Source: Hyphodiscus hymeniophilus
Lineage: Eukaryota > Ascomycota > Leotiomycetes > Helotiales > Hyphodiscaceae
Direction of reading: 5' to 3'
Length of the DNA: 64,000 bases
NCBI GenBank assembly: GCA_016508695.1
Contig: VNKQ01000017.1
Location: forward strand, 62,001 to 126,000
Part shown: one piece after another, positions 1 through 11,729 of the stretch
Numbering within the stretch: the stretch's first letter is position 1
How the letters are laid out: every line of letters starts with the position of its first letter
Program-made: the position numbers and the translations under genes
The notes under the pieces: model-generated
The model's input: only the letters and a program-made list of their open reading frames with translations
Databases searched by the model: none
What the model was told of the DNA's origin: nothing

Positions 1-3000
1 TGGGGGCAGAACTCAGGACTGTGTCGGGAATCTGTACAAAACCTGGCCGTCCAAGGAATTCACCTTCAAAATCAGGACAGTCAGACGAGGCACTGGATAC
101 GAGAGCTGGTAGTGAAGGAACTGAGGTGAAAATCTGCTCTGAGGATCCCAGATTGAGCGAAGATATTGGAGACGTGAAGTCGACTGGGGAGGCGACCTGC
201 GATGTGTATGCACTCGTAGAGTTGCCGGAACTGGTTGACCGTTCGCGCTTCGCATCTTGTTCCCTCTGAATGAATATCTCGTCATCTGGAGACAGCGGGC
301 AATGGTCCGATTGAGCCTCGCTCTGATGCGGCAATGGTCGATCCTTCTCTTGCTGAACGGCGTCCGCTTCTAACTTCTTCTTGCGTTCAAGCAGAGCCTG
401 GGCACGCTCAAATGTCTCGGGCGTACTGGTTCCATACTTTCGAGGTAAGGGAGATTTGCCTTCTTCAGGGCTACGATTAGCAGTAGAAGGTCGTTCTTCA
501 AGATTCGATGCTGCATAGATTGTGTCCATGACACTTGGAGACGAGGAGGACTGGGTCGTCTGATGCGTCTGGACTGTGGAAGGCTGAAAGAACGGGGACG
601 CGAGCGGCTTGTTGTAAAGGACGGCTGTAGGACTGGTTTCTGCAGAACGTGACGGTCGTGGATGATGAAGGATACTTGGTTGCTGCAGCTTGCCAGGGGC
701 TACCGCGTTGCTCATTCCGGTGGTTGGCTCGGCATGCTTATCCTCTGCTTCGAATAATCCTCGATCAACTGACTTTGCTCGGAATGTTCCTGCTTCATCC
801 ACCATCTCCGCCATGAGCTCCCGTCCAGTGCTATTCCCGTACCAGAGGTCACCTCCGAACACATTGCCATTGTGATCCGTGAAAGGTCCTGCTGATATTG
901 GCGATTCCTCTTGCACTGCTGTAGGAGGGGTGTTCACAGAGCGAGAGTGCGAGTGGCCCCTATTAAGGACCGTTTGAATAGACGTGGTCGCCGAGACGGT
1001 ACGATCTGGCGGACCTGGTCTTTTATCAAAATCTGTCGACGACCCCGACCCGACACGATGGGGAGTGGCTCCTACCGAATTGGAATGCGGTTGAGCAAAC
1101 TCGTTCGCAAAAGCACCTCTGGTGTTGGACGCTGCTGGGCTAGCTGTCAAACTTTGGGCAAGTGGATGCTCGTACGGCTCACGGTGCCGCTCGTTGAGAT
1201 CAGGAACAGAGGCAAAGTAGGATTCATCCCCTCGGAGGCTCGCTCTTCGACTATCTCGGAGCATAGGTGTTAGGGGAGGTTGAGGATAGCTATCTGTTCC
1301 AGAACTAGTAGCATTGCTCACAGCTCTTCGACGGGAGCCTTCGGCCCTCGTCTCACTCCTGGTAGTGCTGATAATTTTGCTGATCCCTTTCTTGACCATA
1401 GAACGAGCTCGATCCAGGATGGAAATCGGTACGACAGCCGCTTCTAACTCACGGTTATCGACCTGGATTCTCCTACCACCAGTCTTCCGTGAAGGATCCG
1501 AGTCGTCAATCCATCCAAGAATATTGTCAATACCCCGAATGACCCACGGATGCCGTTTGACCTCCCTCAACTTGATTCTCTCGGTGGGGTCTTTCACCAG
1601 CATCCTCCTAAGAAGATCGTATAATTCGTCGTCAATTTCCTCGAACGCAAGTTCTGCTTCATCTCTATATGGACCACTCGATGGGCCGATACGTTTGTTC
1701 GTCCTTGGTGCTGAAGATAAGCAGGCAGGGTCGACAGCCTTCAAGCGGCGTCTAGGAATATATACATCATTCTTTGCGATACATCGGAATAATTGAAACT
1801 CGTCATCGGCCAAGAATGGAAGACGGGCAAAGATGAGGCAGTAAAGGGTGACACCCAGTGACCATACATCGATTTGTTCGGTGACTTTGGGCTGCTCGAT
1901 GTCCAGGTCAGTGTAGCAGAGTTCAGGAGCGAAGAAAGCTGGGGTTCCGACGGTCTTTGCAAGCTCGAGATCATCGTCGAAGTCAGTGGCATCTGCTTCC
2001 GAGATGTTCTCTTCTGTCTCGCCTTCTCTGATAGGTCTGCCGAAGTAAGACACTCCAAAATCGGAAATCTTCACCCGGTGATCCTTAGTCCACAGTAAGT
2101 TGGCAGGCTTGATGTCTCTATGAACGATACCTTCGTAATGAAGGTACTCCAAGCCGAGGACGGTGTCTCTGAATGCAGCGCGAGCTTGGTCGAAGGTGAA
2201 GCAGGGCACGTAAGAGTAGTCTTCCTCAAAAATATCATGGGGAATGTCATCAATCGAAGACATGTGCGAGATGATTGAATCCGCCATGCTGGGTGAGCGA
2301 CCGCGGTAAGGAGGATCATCGGGATACGAGCCATAGTATGAGCCTTCGAGAGCAGAAGCTGCGGCATGGTTGGAGGGAATTGATGGCAAAGGACCAGGGG
2401 TTTCATCTTCATTATCGCTATCGATTGGAGGGATGTCGAACTCTGTTGGCAATGGAGTGTGTGCACGGGAGCTTGTTCGAGACGGTGCTCGCGACGTTGC
2501 TCTTGAATGGGGTACGGAGCCAGGATTGGATCTGAGTGCGGAGGAGCGGTAAGAGTGGGCTAAGCTCTGTGTCGAACCATGGGTGTACTGTCGTTCCAGT
2601 GGCGTCTCCTCCGGGTCGTCCTCAAACTCTCCATGCTCAAGACTCCAGTAGTCGTGTGGCCCTTCCTCGATTTGTAGCCTCGAGATCTTCTCGCGTTGAT
2701 AGTCCTTGAGTTGCCTACGTCTTTGCTTCATCCTGAAGAATTTCTCTTCTTCACCAGTATCTTTCTCTCCCCTCTGCTCCTTCTCCACTCTTCGTCGTTC
2801 ATACCCACATATCGATGGAACACCTTTCTTGCGCCATATGATCTCTCCAAGCTCGACATGTTCCAGCACCATGTATATCTTCTTCAAGTCGGGATCATCG
2901 ATGACCTCGAGAAGACCGACCACATTGGGATGACGGATCTTCTTCAAGATAGCGATCTCCCTCTTGGTCTTACCCTCGGGATCGTAGGTGACCTTTCCGA

Positions 3001-3484
3001 GACGGCGCTTCGTGGAAAAACGTTGTACGATCTTGATAGCGACATAATCGCCGGTCTCAAGACTCCTTCCTAACTTGACCTTGCCATGAGCGCCTCTGCC
3101 AATCTCATTGACGATCTCGTACTGATTTATCAATTTTCGACCGGTAATAAAGTCCTGCTCGACCTGTGCTTTGTGGGTTCTGGATAGCATGTGTCAGTAT
3201 TATGATGAGATTATGACGTAGAGAAGGCGACGTGAGCACAAGATGAAATTAAAGGAATGACGACGACCATAGATAATGATGGGGAATAATTCGTTGAAGT
3301 AGTCGCACAACGTCCGCTTTGAACGAGGCGGTAGTAGAGACGTTATTGTGAGTTGATGCAGGACGCGCGGGGGAGTACGAGGCCGAGTAACTTACTCTCG
3401 AACTTTATGCATCTGGAGAGGATGGAGAAATGGACTCGAGTGGGGTGTCCCATCGGAGAGAGGAGGTTGAGGTCTGTTTGCCAT
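1..3484 (-). CDS. CaMKK/Snf1-activating-type Ser/Thr protein kinase, 3' end outside window
   Basis: Upstream kinase of the fungal CaMKK family (relatives: S. pombe Ssp1, yeast Sak1/Tos3/Elm1), expected to phosphorylate the activation loop of AMPK/Snf1 or CaM kinases in the cytoplasm. Exon 1 (3484-3396) starts ATG-GCA-AAC and ends in the family's N-terminal HKVRE motif. The intron (3395-3180) has GTAAG, CTGAC and CCAG signals, and exon 2 restores the phrase HKAQVEQDFITGRKLINQYE. Visible kinase motifs: glycine loop EIGRGAHGKV (about residue 56), VAIK, HRDIKPANLL (about 383), DFG, and FFAPE in the activation segment. A low-complexity insert of roughly 200 residues, rich in Ser, Arg and Pro, sits between the N-lobe hinge (EHVELGEI) and HRD, as in other fungal CaMKKs. 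A Ser/Thr-rich tail of more than 500 residues is still open at base 1. Upstream of the ATG lies a CT-rich leader. Family assignment is firm; substrates are inferred. Confidence 0.9.
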
Positions 3485-3910
3485 TGTTCCTGGGAAGAAG
3501 AGGCCAGGACTCGAGGCGGGGGTGCTGGTAGCAGTCTTCGAAATCATCGCAGTCAGATCCATTGTTGAGGATTACGACTACGAGTGTAGACATGTTTGGT
3601 GAAAGAGATTCTCGGGCGATTCTCTGCGGACGGTGTGCGTAGACCGTCAGCAAGATGCAGACATGGCGCAGCTACTGTTGAGACGGATTTTCCTGGATTG
3701 ATGCCAGTATTTGGGAAGCTGTGTTGGTGTTGTTGGTGTTGTAGGTGTTTGCGATGGTCTTGGTCCTGGTCCTGGGATTTTGGTGGTAGGTAAGGTGGGG
3801 AAATATGGGAAGATATCAAGTACAGTAAGGTAAAGTGGTTCGTTTCGTTTCGTTCTGGTGGTGGTTTTTCTGGCTGCTCTGCGTTAGAGCACTCGGCTGT
3901 GCGCTATCTG

Positions 3911-4007
3911 CTCTCGCCTGTGGTTCACCGTATCGCTCTAGTGGACACTAGGCGGGGGGCTAGGGCGGCCTGCAACGCCCGAGTTCAACCACCGCAACAG
4001 GCGAGAG
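3911..4007. repeat. Imperfect inverted repeat (stem-loop potential)
   Basis: CTCTCGCCTGTGGTT at 3911-3925 is complementary to AACCAC plus ACAGGCGAGAG at 3987-4007, with a 4-nt bulge (CGCA) in the right arm and a loop of about 60 nt. It lies about 0.45 kb upstream of the kinase start. No tRNA or other known RNA pattern was found in it. Confidence 0.55.
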
Positions 4008-5051
4008 TGCTCAGCCAATCCCAACGGCCTCAAGGGCTGGTTGTCCGTGTTGATCTGCTCCCAAAATGCCTTCGGGCTGCGTGAGAAGGCTGGGATGATT
4101 TTTCAACGTCAAGCCCCCAAGCCCTCGAGGCCTGTCTTGGCGTGGCAACGGGACGTCGCACTGAGGAGTCTGGAGTCTGGTTTCTGCTCTGATGCAACAG
4201 CGGATTCGAGGAAAGGATGAGAGACACTAGAAAGAGGATGGATTGGACGGGGTAGAGTAGCGTTGGGGAAAACGAGGGGATAGGTGGTGGGTGTGTGTTG
4301 ATTGTGGCGGATAAAGTAGTTCAAGGTGGTGATGGCATGGATGGGATGGCGCTTTGCTTTAGCTTCAACAAGATTCCCATAGTCATTATTCATTGATTAA
4401 GTGCATTTCCACAAAAGATTGATTACTTACAGTACCCAAAGTTGCCATTCAGACTGACACATAAAGTGTTTCTCATATGTGGTTAATCATTGATGACCAT
4501 TGATAGATGCACATGGATATATCATGGAGAGTCTTTCGAATGATTTGCTTTCCTTTGCTTTCTTTATCTTGGTTCGTCTCTCACAAGACAATGATGGTGA
4601 GGGAGAGACGTGATCATGGATCATTGATGTCGCCGAATATCTGAGGATCTACTTGAATTTGAGTTTTGCCTCTTGAAGGTAGTCAACAGATATTATAATC
4701 GAGAGATGCAAGTCGTGAAGAATCCAATCGTAGCTCCATTAAACAATAGAGTAGAGACAGCACCTGTGCATCAACCATGGCTCTCACATATTGCTGCAAC
4801 CCCTTCGACTCCAAACAGGAGATATGTCCAATGTCCTCTCTCCTGAGTCCTGACCATTCCAACCCTTTGACTCTTGACGACGATCCATCGTCTTCAATTC
4901 TGCATCCATTCCACGTGTAATGCGGATAAGGGTCCGATATTGTACGATAGCCGCGCTGAGCACGAAAAAGCAAAGGAGTGTACTCGCATCCCTGATGCCC
5001 CGATTCCCCTCGCATCGTATCCACCTCGAAATCCAGGGTCCATCTTTATCG

Positions 5052-5079
5052 GCCATTTGCCATTTGCCATTTGCCATTT
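5052..5079 (+). repeat. Four tandem copies of GCCATTT
   Basis: Four exact head-to-tail 7-mers in a non-coding stretch. Probably replication slippage; no function inferred. Confidence 0.9.
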
Positions 5080-8000
5080 CCCCTCTCCCCTCACTCACTT
5101 CCTATCAGCTGCAGGTGGTCGTGGGCCGGCGAATCCACGAAGAATGCGGAGATTGCGGAAGATGCCACTTCGTGTGCTTGCAATGCGACATTGAACGTCG
5201 ACTCCGGTGCGGTACGCATAACTGGATATACTTTCGACTCCGTCAGGGGGTGTCCATATATGGACAGCCAGATGCGCTCTTTGACAGCCACTGCTCACTT
5301 GAAGGGCGGCATTTTCAATATCACGTCCGCCATATTTGGACAGGCCAGGGATAAGTTCCAACTGCCAAGCTGAAGACGGCCACAGATTCAAGAATTCTAT
5401 CCACCATTCATCATCCATCATTCATCGTATCGACATCGTCTCGATAGGGAAATGTAATCTGACACATGTATGCACACATGCACCCCTACAATGTCTCAAC
5501 CCTCAACTCTCAACTCTCAACCCTCTTAAGGATCTTCTTGTCTTGGACCGCGCTCCGGTCCGAGTTCACCCATTTAGCATTTGTCTCTGTTGCCCCCAGT
5601 GCCCATCCGCCGTACCTTGCTTGGTGGAACCTGGATCCGGAAATAACAGCCCATGCCATCTATCCTTTTGTCATAACTCACGGCGAGCTTATTCATACAG
5701 CCAGCTAGTTACTCGTAGCTGGCTGGCTGTACACAGCAAACAAAACAACATGGAATGCATCAAGCATCAAGCTTCAATGCCTTCACTTCATCTCAACACG
5801 GATGCCAACACATCGAGCACATTCATCCATTCAGCCTCGAACCCAACTTACCAACTCCCCGTCCTGCCCCCCAAAAACTCTCACAATGCATATGCCAGAC
5901 TAGACCTGAGCGACCCCACTTGATAGATCACATCGCACCCATCGTGGCCATCTATCGTGACTCCATGCTTCCGATATCGTCCTTGTCCTGGCCTCAATAT
6001 CTCGCCACTCGCCAGGAAAGGCCTCTCCTCGTCGTCTCAGCCCATTTCGACTCGACTTCACGATGCCACATCTTTCCAATCGCTCAATTGACGCAGCGAA
6101 ATGGGTTTGCTGCATGCATTGACTTCCTTTCCTGCTGCATCATGTACAAGTACCCCCATCCCTCATCACACTCATCACACAAGTCATGAACAAGAACCCC
6201 TCTTATTGGACCTGACGATACCTTCATTTATGCCTTCAGAGCAGAATCTTCTTCTCACCGGCCCTGCCCCTCCACAATCCCGCCATGACATCCTCTGCGC
6301 TCCAATGCCGAACCCACATCTGCAGTGTGATAACGAACAGCCTTGGCTACTCATTCATGCAATCGCCTCTAAAAACGGGTACCTCACTTGCAGATGCCTC
6401 AACGTGTCTCGAACGACCCTCGCCGATTCTGCAAGTTGCCGAAATGAGACGTTGTGAGGATCCTGATAGGTTTGGTGTTGCTTGGGATGCATTGGGATGC
6501 ATTGGGATCCTGATCATTGGGTTCTGGGGCGGGTTGAGGAAAAGAAAAGAGTAGGGAATATGTGCTGACGGGAGGGCCCGATCGGAACAGTATCCGCGAG
6601 TCCTTGCTTTTGCATTGATTTCGATGCTGTCCACTGAGGTTTCTAATCATGACCCTCTATTACTAAGTGCACTTGCAATACAGTTGATCCTCTCCAAGAG
6701 AAGGCCTCGCTGGCCTTGCCCACATCACGTTCGCAACATGCGAAAACCGCCAGTGGCACTCAAATTATCATGAATCCTCAAATGGTGATTGCTTCCCTTA
6801 CCCCACAATCACACCCTCCTGTCAGACCTGGCACAGCATCAGCGATCGACCTCCTCAACCCGTCTCCAGCCGCTCCTAGAGCTCCCAAGTCTTTAACCCA
6901 GTAGACTCGCATCCTCGTGTCACAAGTCATACGACGCTCACCTAACCAAACGCCACAACACCCTCTCCCCTTTTAGATGTATCAGATTTCGACTTCCAGC
7001 TTGGCTTTGGGCAGCCTCTACCCATTTCTAGCTTTACGAGCTCTGTCTTAGATGAAGAGCTGACCCAGGCTGGAGCAGGCTGGAGTTGTCTCGAGTTGGT
7101 CCTCAGAATAAGCAATATAATATTCATATGTTGTCATCGAAGCATCACTTGATGCGCTGACCGAGACAGGCGTCCTGCAACCTTGCTGCAAGACATAGCT
7201 GCAGATCTTGTTTCGGTTCCCGAATGAGGCTTTCCACCTCTGTACGGCTTCGTAGGAGTCTGAGATGTAACGTCCAGGCACTCTTTCGAACTCACCAAAT
7301 TCTCCCCAGTATGTAGGCACTCCAAAACTATCATTATCCCCTCCGGTTGTCGAGAGGAATCGGGCGGTAAGCCTCCTCGTCCATCAGAAATCCCTCAAAA
7401 GCTCGCGTACGTCGTGCAGGTGCGCACCTCTATCCCCAACCCTCCCTCACTCACGAATCCACCAAAACCGTCCCTCGAATTTCACAAAACGCCACGAAGC
7501 ATTCGAAAAGAAGGCAGATGGACTTTCCTCCGGAGTCTGAATCCATTGATGTCCATTTTCGGATCATCACGGATGTAGTCCAGGCCTCAATGTCTCGGAA
7601 ATCTATCTACGTTACACAAGGCTGCCGAAGGGTATTCATATCGTTCCCAGCAAAGCCTTCTGCGCATCTAATTCGCTCCTCAGTGCCACAATGCTCCTCG
7701 ACGCCGTGTAACCTCAGAGTCTCCATCTCCTTTCCACCTTCAACCTCTGACCTCCATCCCGTTCGGCGCTCAGACCTTGAGGGCTTCCTCTTGCCAAAAT
7801 ACCAACACGCATTCTCCCGTGCCGTCTCTCAACTCCTGGAGTCACCAGAGCTGTGAGTCTGTGAAGATCATCAACTAAAGTAGACGCTTCCAAGAATTCA
7901 GGAGAGGTTGGGTGGCTATCCGATCCGTGCCACTACTGCCAATAATCAACGCACTTCTATCCAGCCGCCAGAGCACAGGCGTTACATGAAAGCTGCGCCG

Positions 8001-8905
8001 CAGTACTCGAGTATGTGCATACGCATCAACTAACCGGGCCGTGTCTTGGCCTCTTTGAAAAGGGGCTGTGTCGCTTGTTGCAGAGGTGGGAAAGGAGAAG
8101 GAGGAGGAGAGGGATGAGATATTGGGACCCTCCTATGCAAGATCAACGTTCTCAAATAAGCCTCTCGCAGTCTCGTTGTTCTCCAGTCGCCTCTCATCGA
8201 CTCTGCATCGAAGGAGAAGACCGTGGGAACGTGGGCCGGAACGCATGCTCCTCATGCAACGCACTCTACGCTGCAGGATCTCGAATTCGTGAATCTCGCG
8301 TCATCAGAGGATAAGCAGTGATGGATTGTAAAGCTGCATGGAGAATAGATGGGATTTCCGTAGGAAGTTCTCGCGTTGATACACTCCCTGTCGAACCCCT
8401 TCCTCCAATACACCACTCCAATAACAACATCTATCTCTCCCCAATCCCCCCTCCCTTCATCCTATCTGATAAGTAATAACATCGGACCCCATCCTCAATC
8501 CTGCCTCACCCTTTCTCAAACAGTCCCCCAATCCCCAATCTCCAATCCCCTCCACATACGTACAGTAACATCCTCGCGCACCCATTTCTCCTCCAGGAAT
8601 CCCAACCACCAGCCATCAGAACCCCACTCACCACCCCAAAAGCACAGCACAGCACGCACGAACAAAAATCCCAGCCCGGTTCACCAGAAACCAACACCCA
8701 GCGTAGACGCAGGAACAGTGATGGAATCCGGGGAACCTGGTATCAATCAACCTGGACGCAACCACCAACCACCATCCATCTATTCCATCCATTCCATCCA
8801 TTCATTCATCAAGATATATCATCCACCAAAACCCCCCTCGCTGCCTCTTCCATCGCCCATCAAAGTCTAAAAGCCATGGAACGTAAAGCCAGCCCTTAGA
8901 AAAAG

Positions 8906-8933
8906 GAAGAAGAAGAAGAAGAAGAAGAAGAAG
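8906..8933 (+). repeat. GAA trinucleotide microsatellite
   Basis: About nine uninterrupted GAA/AAG units in a low-complexity intergenic stretch. Likely length-polymorphic among strains. Confidence 0.9.
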
Positions 8934-10182
8934 GGAGAGGACATACTCCTCGAGACATGGGATATGAGGTTGATGGTGATACGAGCTCCAAGTACTCCAC
9001 ATCCTCGCACTTCCAAGCCAAGCCAACCCAACCCAACCCAATCCAATCAACCCAATCCCGATTCCCGATTCAAGATCCAACCCCAAGAACAATCAAATCA
9101 GACCTAGAAGTTTCTCAAATGCATTAAATCATTCCTCGTAGCCGATTGCCCCTCCCCTCCCTATAAGGTATCATCACAAGGATATCTATCTATATCCATA
9201 CCCCTACCGCGAGTCTTGCGAGTCTCGCGAGGGTGAGGATATACTCGCCTACTTTTCCCACTTTACATTACATGCTTTACTTCCTTTACGGTCAACCTAA
9301 GGTACGTCCGTACTTACTTACTTACCTACTTACTCACTCTCCTCTACGCTCTACGCGTTTCGCGTCAGACGATGGATCATCGTCGGCTCCACGAGATACG
9401 GAGGGGCTGACGCGTTTGGTCTGATCGATTGATGGATTGATGGATGAATACTTGGTGGGTCGGATGGGGGTGTTTGGGTTCGAGGTATGGATGGATGGAG
9501 GGATGGATGACCGGCATGGGTTCGAAGCTCAAGGTTTAAAGTCAGCATACTTGCTTCGTAATCAGGCTTACTTTACTATCTTATTCTGTCTGTTCTAACT
9601 TCTCAGTCTCACGAGACTCCGACGACTCCGACGACTCCTTTTCTCCTATCTACCTAATGGAACTTTGACGTCTACCCTTTAACATCCCTGATGAGTGCAA
9701 AGAAAGGTCCGATGTCCTACGTCCTGTCCACGGCGTGCGGAGAATAGTTTGACATGTATCTTTATTTCATAACTGGCTTCAGCGACTAGCTAGCTAATGC
9801 ATCGTAATTGCTTCATCTCCAGCGAGAAGTAGTCATGTCTTATCTTCCATCGTATCGAAAGCCTGTATTATCTCGTTATGCTCGGCAGAGAAGTATTCAT
9901 CAAATCATTTCTAGACTTAGAAAAGAGAGATGAAGAAACTTCAGGAGCACTCTTCCATGCCAGATGCATCAATATCGTATCGCAAAAAGAAACCGCAGGA
10001 CCCCACGGGGCAAATATGACCACAAGAGAAAGCAAGGGTATCGAAACCAACGCAGCCCAGCCCATCCACTATTCCATTAGACCATTACATCCACTTCCCC
10101 AGTTTTTCCATCCAGGTTTGTATGCAGCACGAAAGCAATTGTCAAGAAGTCTATGCGCAGGAACCAATTCGATCGGGGTTGA

Positions 10183-11729
10183 TTACAGGAGGAGGGCAGC
10201 AAGACCAACGGCAGCAACCATGCCAGGCATAGCGGTTTGCATAGCAGCACCACCCTTTGATGAGCTTGACGAAGATGATGTGGCAGTTGCAGCAGAGCCC
10301 GCAGACGAGGCCTTTGAGCTCAGACTTGATGCTTCGCTACTGGCCTTGGAGAGGGCAGAACTGGCCGCGCTGGATCCGCTAGCGAGGACAGAGCTTGCAG
10401 ACGATCCAGCAACTGAGGAAGCAGACGAACCGCTTACACCTGCACCGTTTCCAAAGATGGTGGTTGATCCGACAGTGGTGGTGAATGTAGAAGAACCAGA
10501 GGTCTCGACGGAAACGATGGCGGAGGTTGAAATAGCAGATGAAGAACCAGCAGTGCTAGTTGAAGAGTCAGAAGAGGCAGTAGACGAAGCAGATCCAGAT
10601 CCAGATCCACCAGCAACACCACCAACGCCCAAGATTGTGGTAGATCCGACCGTCGTCGTGCCGATCGTGGAGCCACCGGATGTCTCAAAAGAAACGATGG
10701 CCGAGGTGGTTACTGCAGACGAAGACTAAACAGGTCAGTGGATTTCCCCAAAAATCGAACTTCCAAACAAAACTTACTCCAGAGCTAGTAGTCTCGGTCG
10801 AAGTAACGGTACCAACAGGGCTTGTGACCGAGGTGGTTGCAGTTGTAGTGGCTTAAGAGTTGGTTAGTTGAATGTATTCTAGCTGCAAAGAGAACTTACC
10901 AGTTCCAGATGCAGATCCTGCAGTAGCAGCTTCAATTACAGTCAGTTTGCTATCTCTATATTCTGTCGGAATGCTTACCAGCAACACAGTAGGAGTTTCC
11001 ATAAGCAATCGCGGTGCTCGCAACCTCAGGACCGCAGGCGGCGTTGGAGCAGTCACGGACACCATACAAGAAGTTCGGGTTTTTGCACAAGCAAGCAGCG
11101 TCAGGTGTGGAACATCCAAGGGATGAGGCCAAGCCAAGCATGTTGCTGATGCATGTTTGCTGTGAGAGATATTAGCAACGAGTCAGGAACAGATTGAAGC
11201 TCAAGAAATTGGTAGCACGCCCAGTGTTCCTGAGGTAAGCCTAGAGATCGAGACCCGTTGAATTCGAATCTTTCAATTGCTCAAGCAAAACTTTGCCATT
11301 CCTAACGATTTGTCCCCACTTGGAGAGTCCTCCAACTGCCAATGAACTTTGGCAATGGCGTCAACGACTTCAAGAAACCTCGCTAGAGACTGGAGTACGT
11401 GAATCAATGACGATTCGCGCCATGCTTCTCAAAAGTGAACTTGTATCACCCAAACACTCCCATTGAGACATCATCGGCCTCCAACAGTTTCCCGAGTGAA
11501 GTCGAGGTGGGACAACAAGATAAATGGAGTAGGAGGCGGCGATTTGGTGCCATTGAGATGTCGCGACGGTGGCAGGAAGCACATGGAGAGTCCAAGGTTC
11601 CGTCAAAAGTGGTATGAAGCTCATGAACAAGAAGAGATTACTTACACCACAGGCCGGGACATCAGAGAGCTGCTGCGCGAAAGCAGAAACTGCGAAAGCA
11701 CCGACGGCGAGGAGGACAGCGTTCTTCAT
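10183..11729 (-). CDS. GPI-anchored CFEM-domain cell-surface protein (303 aa, 5 exons)
   Basis: Secreted, wall- or membrane-attached CFEM protein; members of the family bind haem or serve surface and host-interaction roles. Exons: 11729-11646, 11159-10979, 10929-10900, 10851-10778, 10725-10183. All junctions have GT/AG signals (TAG/AAG/CAG acceptors) and keep frame. The start is chosen because it gives a clean signal peptide (MKNAVLLAVGAFAVSAFA). The CFEM domain (about residues 25-90) shows eight cysteines in the classical spacing, including PACGQTC, LGC, DAACLC and the haem-ligand-type Asp in CSTPDAAC. Then follow about 180 residues of Ser/Thr/Ala/Gly with two related blocks (AIVSFETSGG and AIVSVETSGS). 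A hydrophobic C-terminus (VAAVGLAALLL) preceded by small residues indicates a GPI-attachment signal. Intron 1 is 486 nt, long for this genome. No iron-GATA site was seen upstream, so a link to the siderophore genes is not shown. Confidence 0.9.

Larger units (their letters stand above)
3485..10182. other. Gene-poor interval between kinase and CFEM gene
   Basis: The reading frames here are short, low-complexity (Ser/Pro/His) and lie on both strands with no splice-consistent continuation, so I support no protein gene. The kinase end probably holds its promoter and 5' leader, which includes GGTGTT-type repeats near 3720. The CFEM end includes its 3' region. Simple repeats are common: GCCATTT, TCCAT, TGGA, CTTA and GAA tracts. 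One sequence matching ATCWGATAA lies at 8464-8472, far from any gene start. Long non-coding transcripts are possible but cannot be judged from sequence. Confidence 0.6.

Noticed and set aside
3880..3960. Possible tRNA-like segment
   Set aside because: Some GCTC/GAGC pairing but no T-arm consensus, anticodon arm or intact acceptor stem.
5336..5923. 195-codon plus-strand frame
   Set aside because: Ser/His/Pro-rich composition, no domain, no conserved-looking segment; typical of chance frames in CT-rich intergenic DNA.
8464..8472. ATCTGATAA matching the iron-GATA consensus
   Set aside because: More than 1.7 kb downstream of the CFEM stop and about 5 kb from the kinase start; no gene it could plausibly control. 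Kept only as a note.
8376..8870. 164-codon plus-strand frame
   Set aside because: Low complexity (Pro/Ser/His, then repeated TCCAT units), so not credible as protein.
9878..10729. 283-codon plus-strand frame
   Set aside because: Antisense to the last exon of the CFEM gene. Its composition (Glu/Asp/Ala runs) mirrors the Ser/Thr-rich coding strand, and the minus strand has splice sites and a domain.
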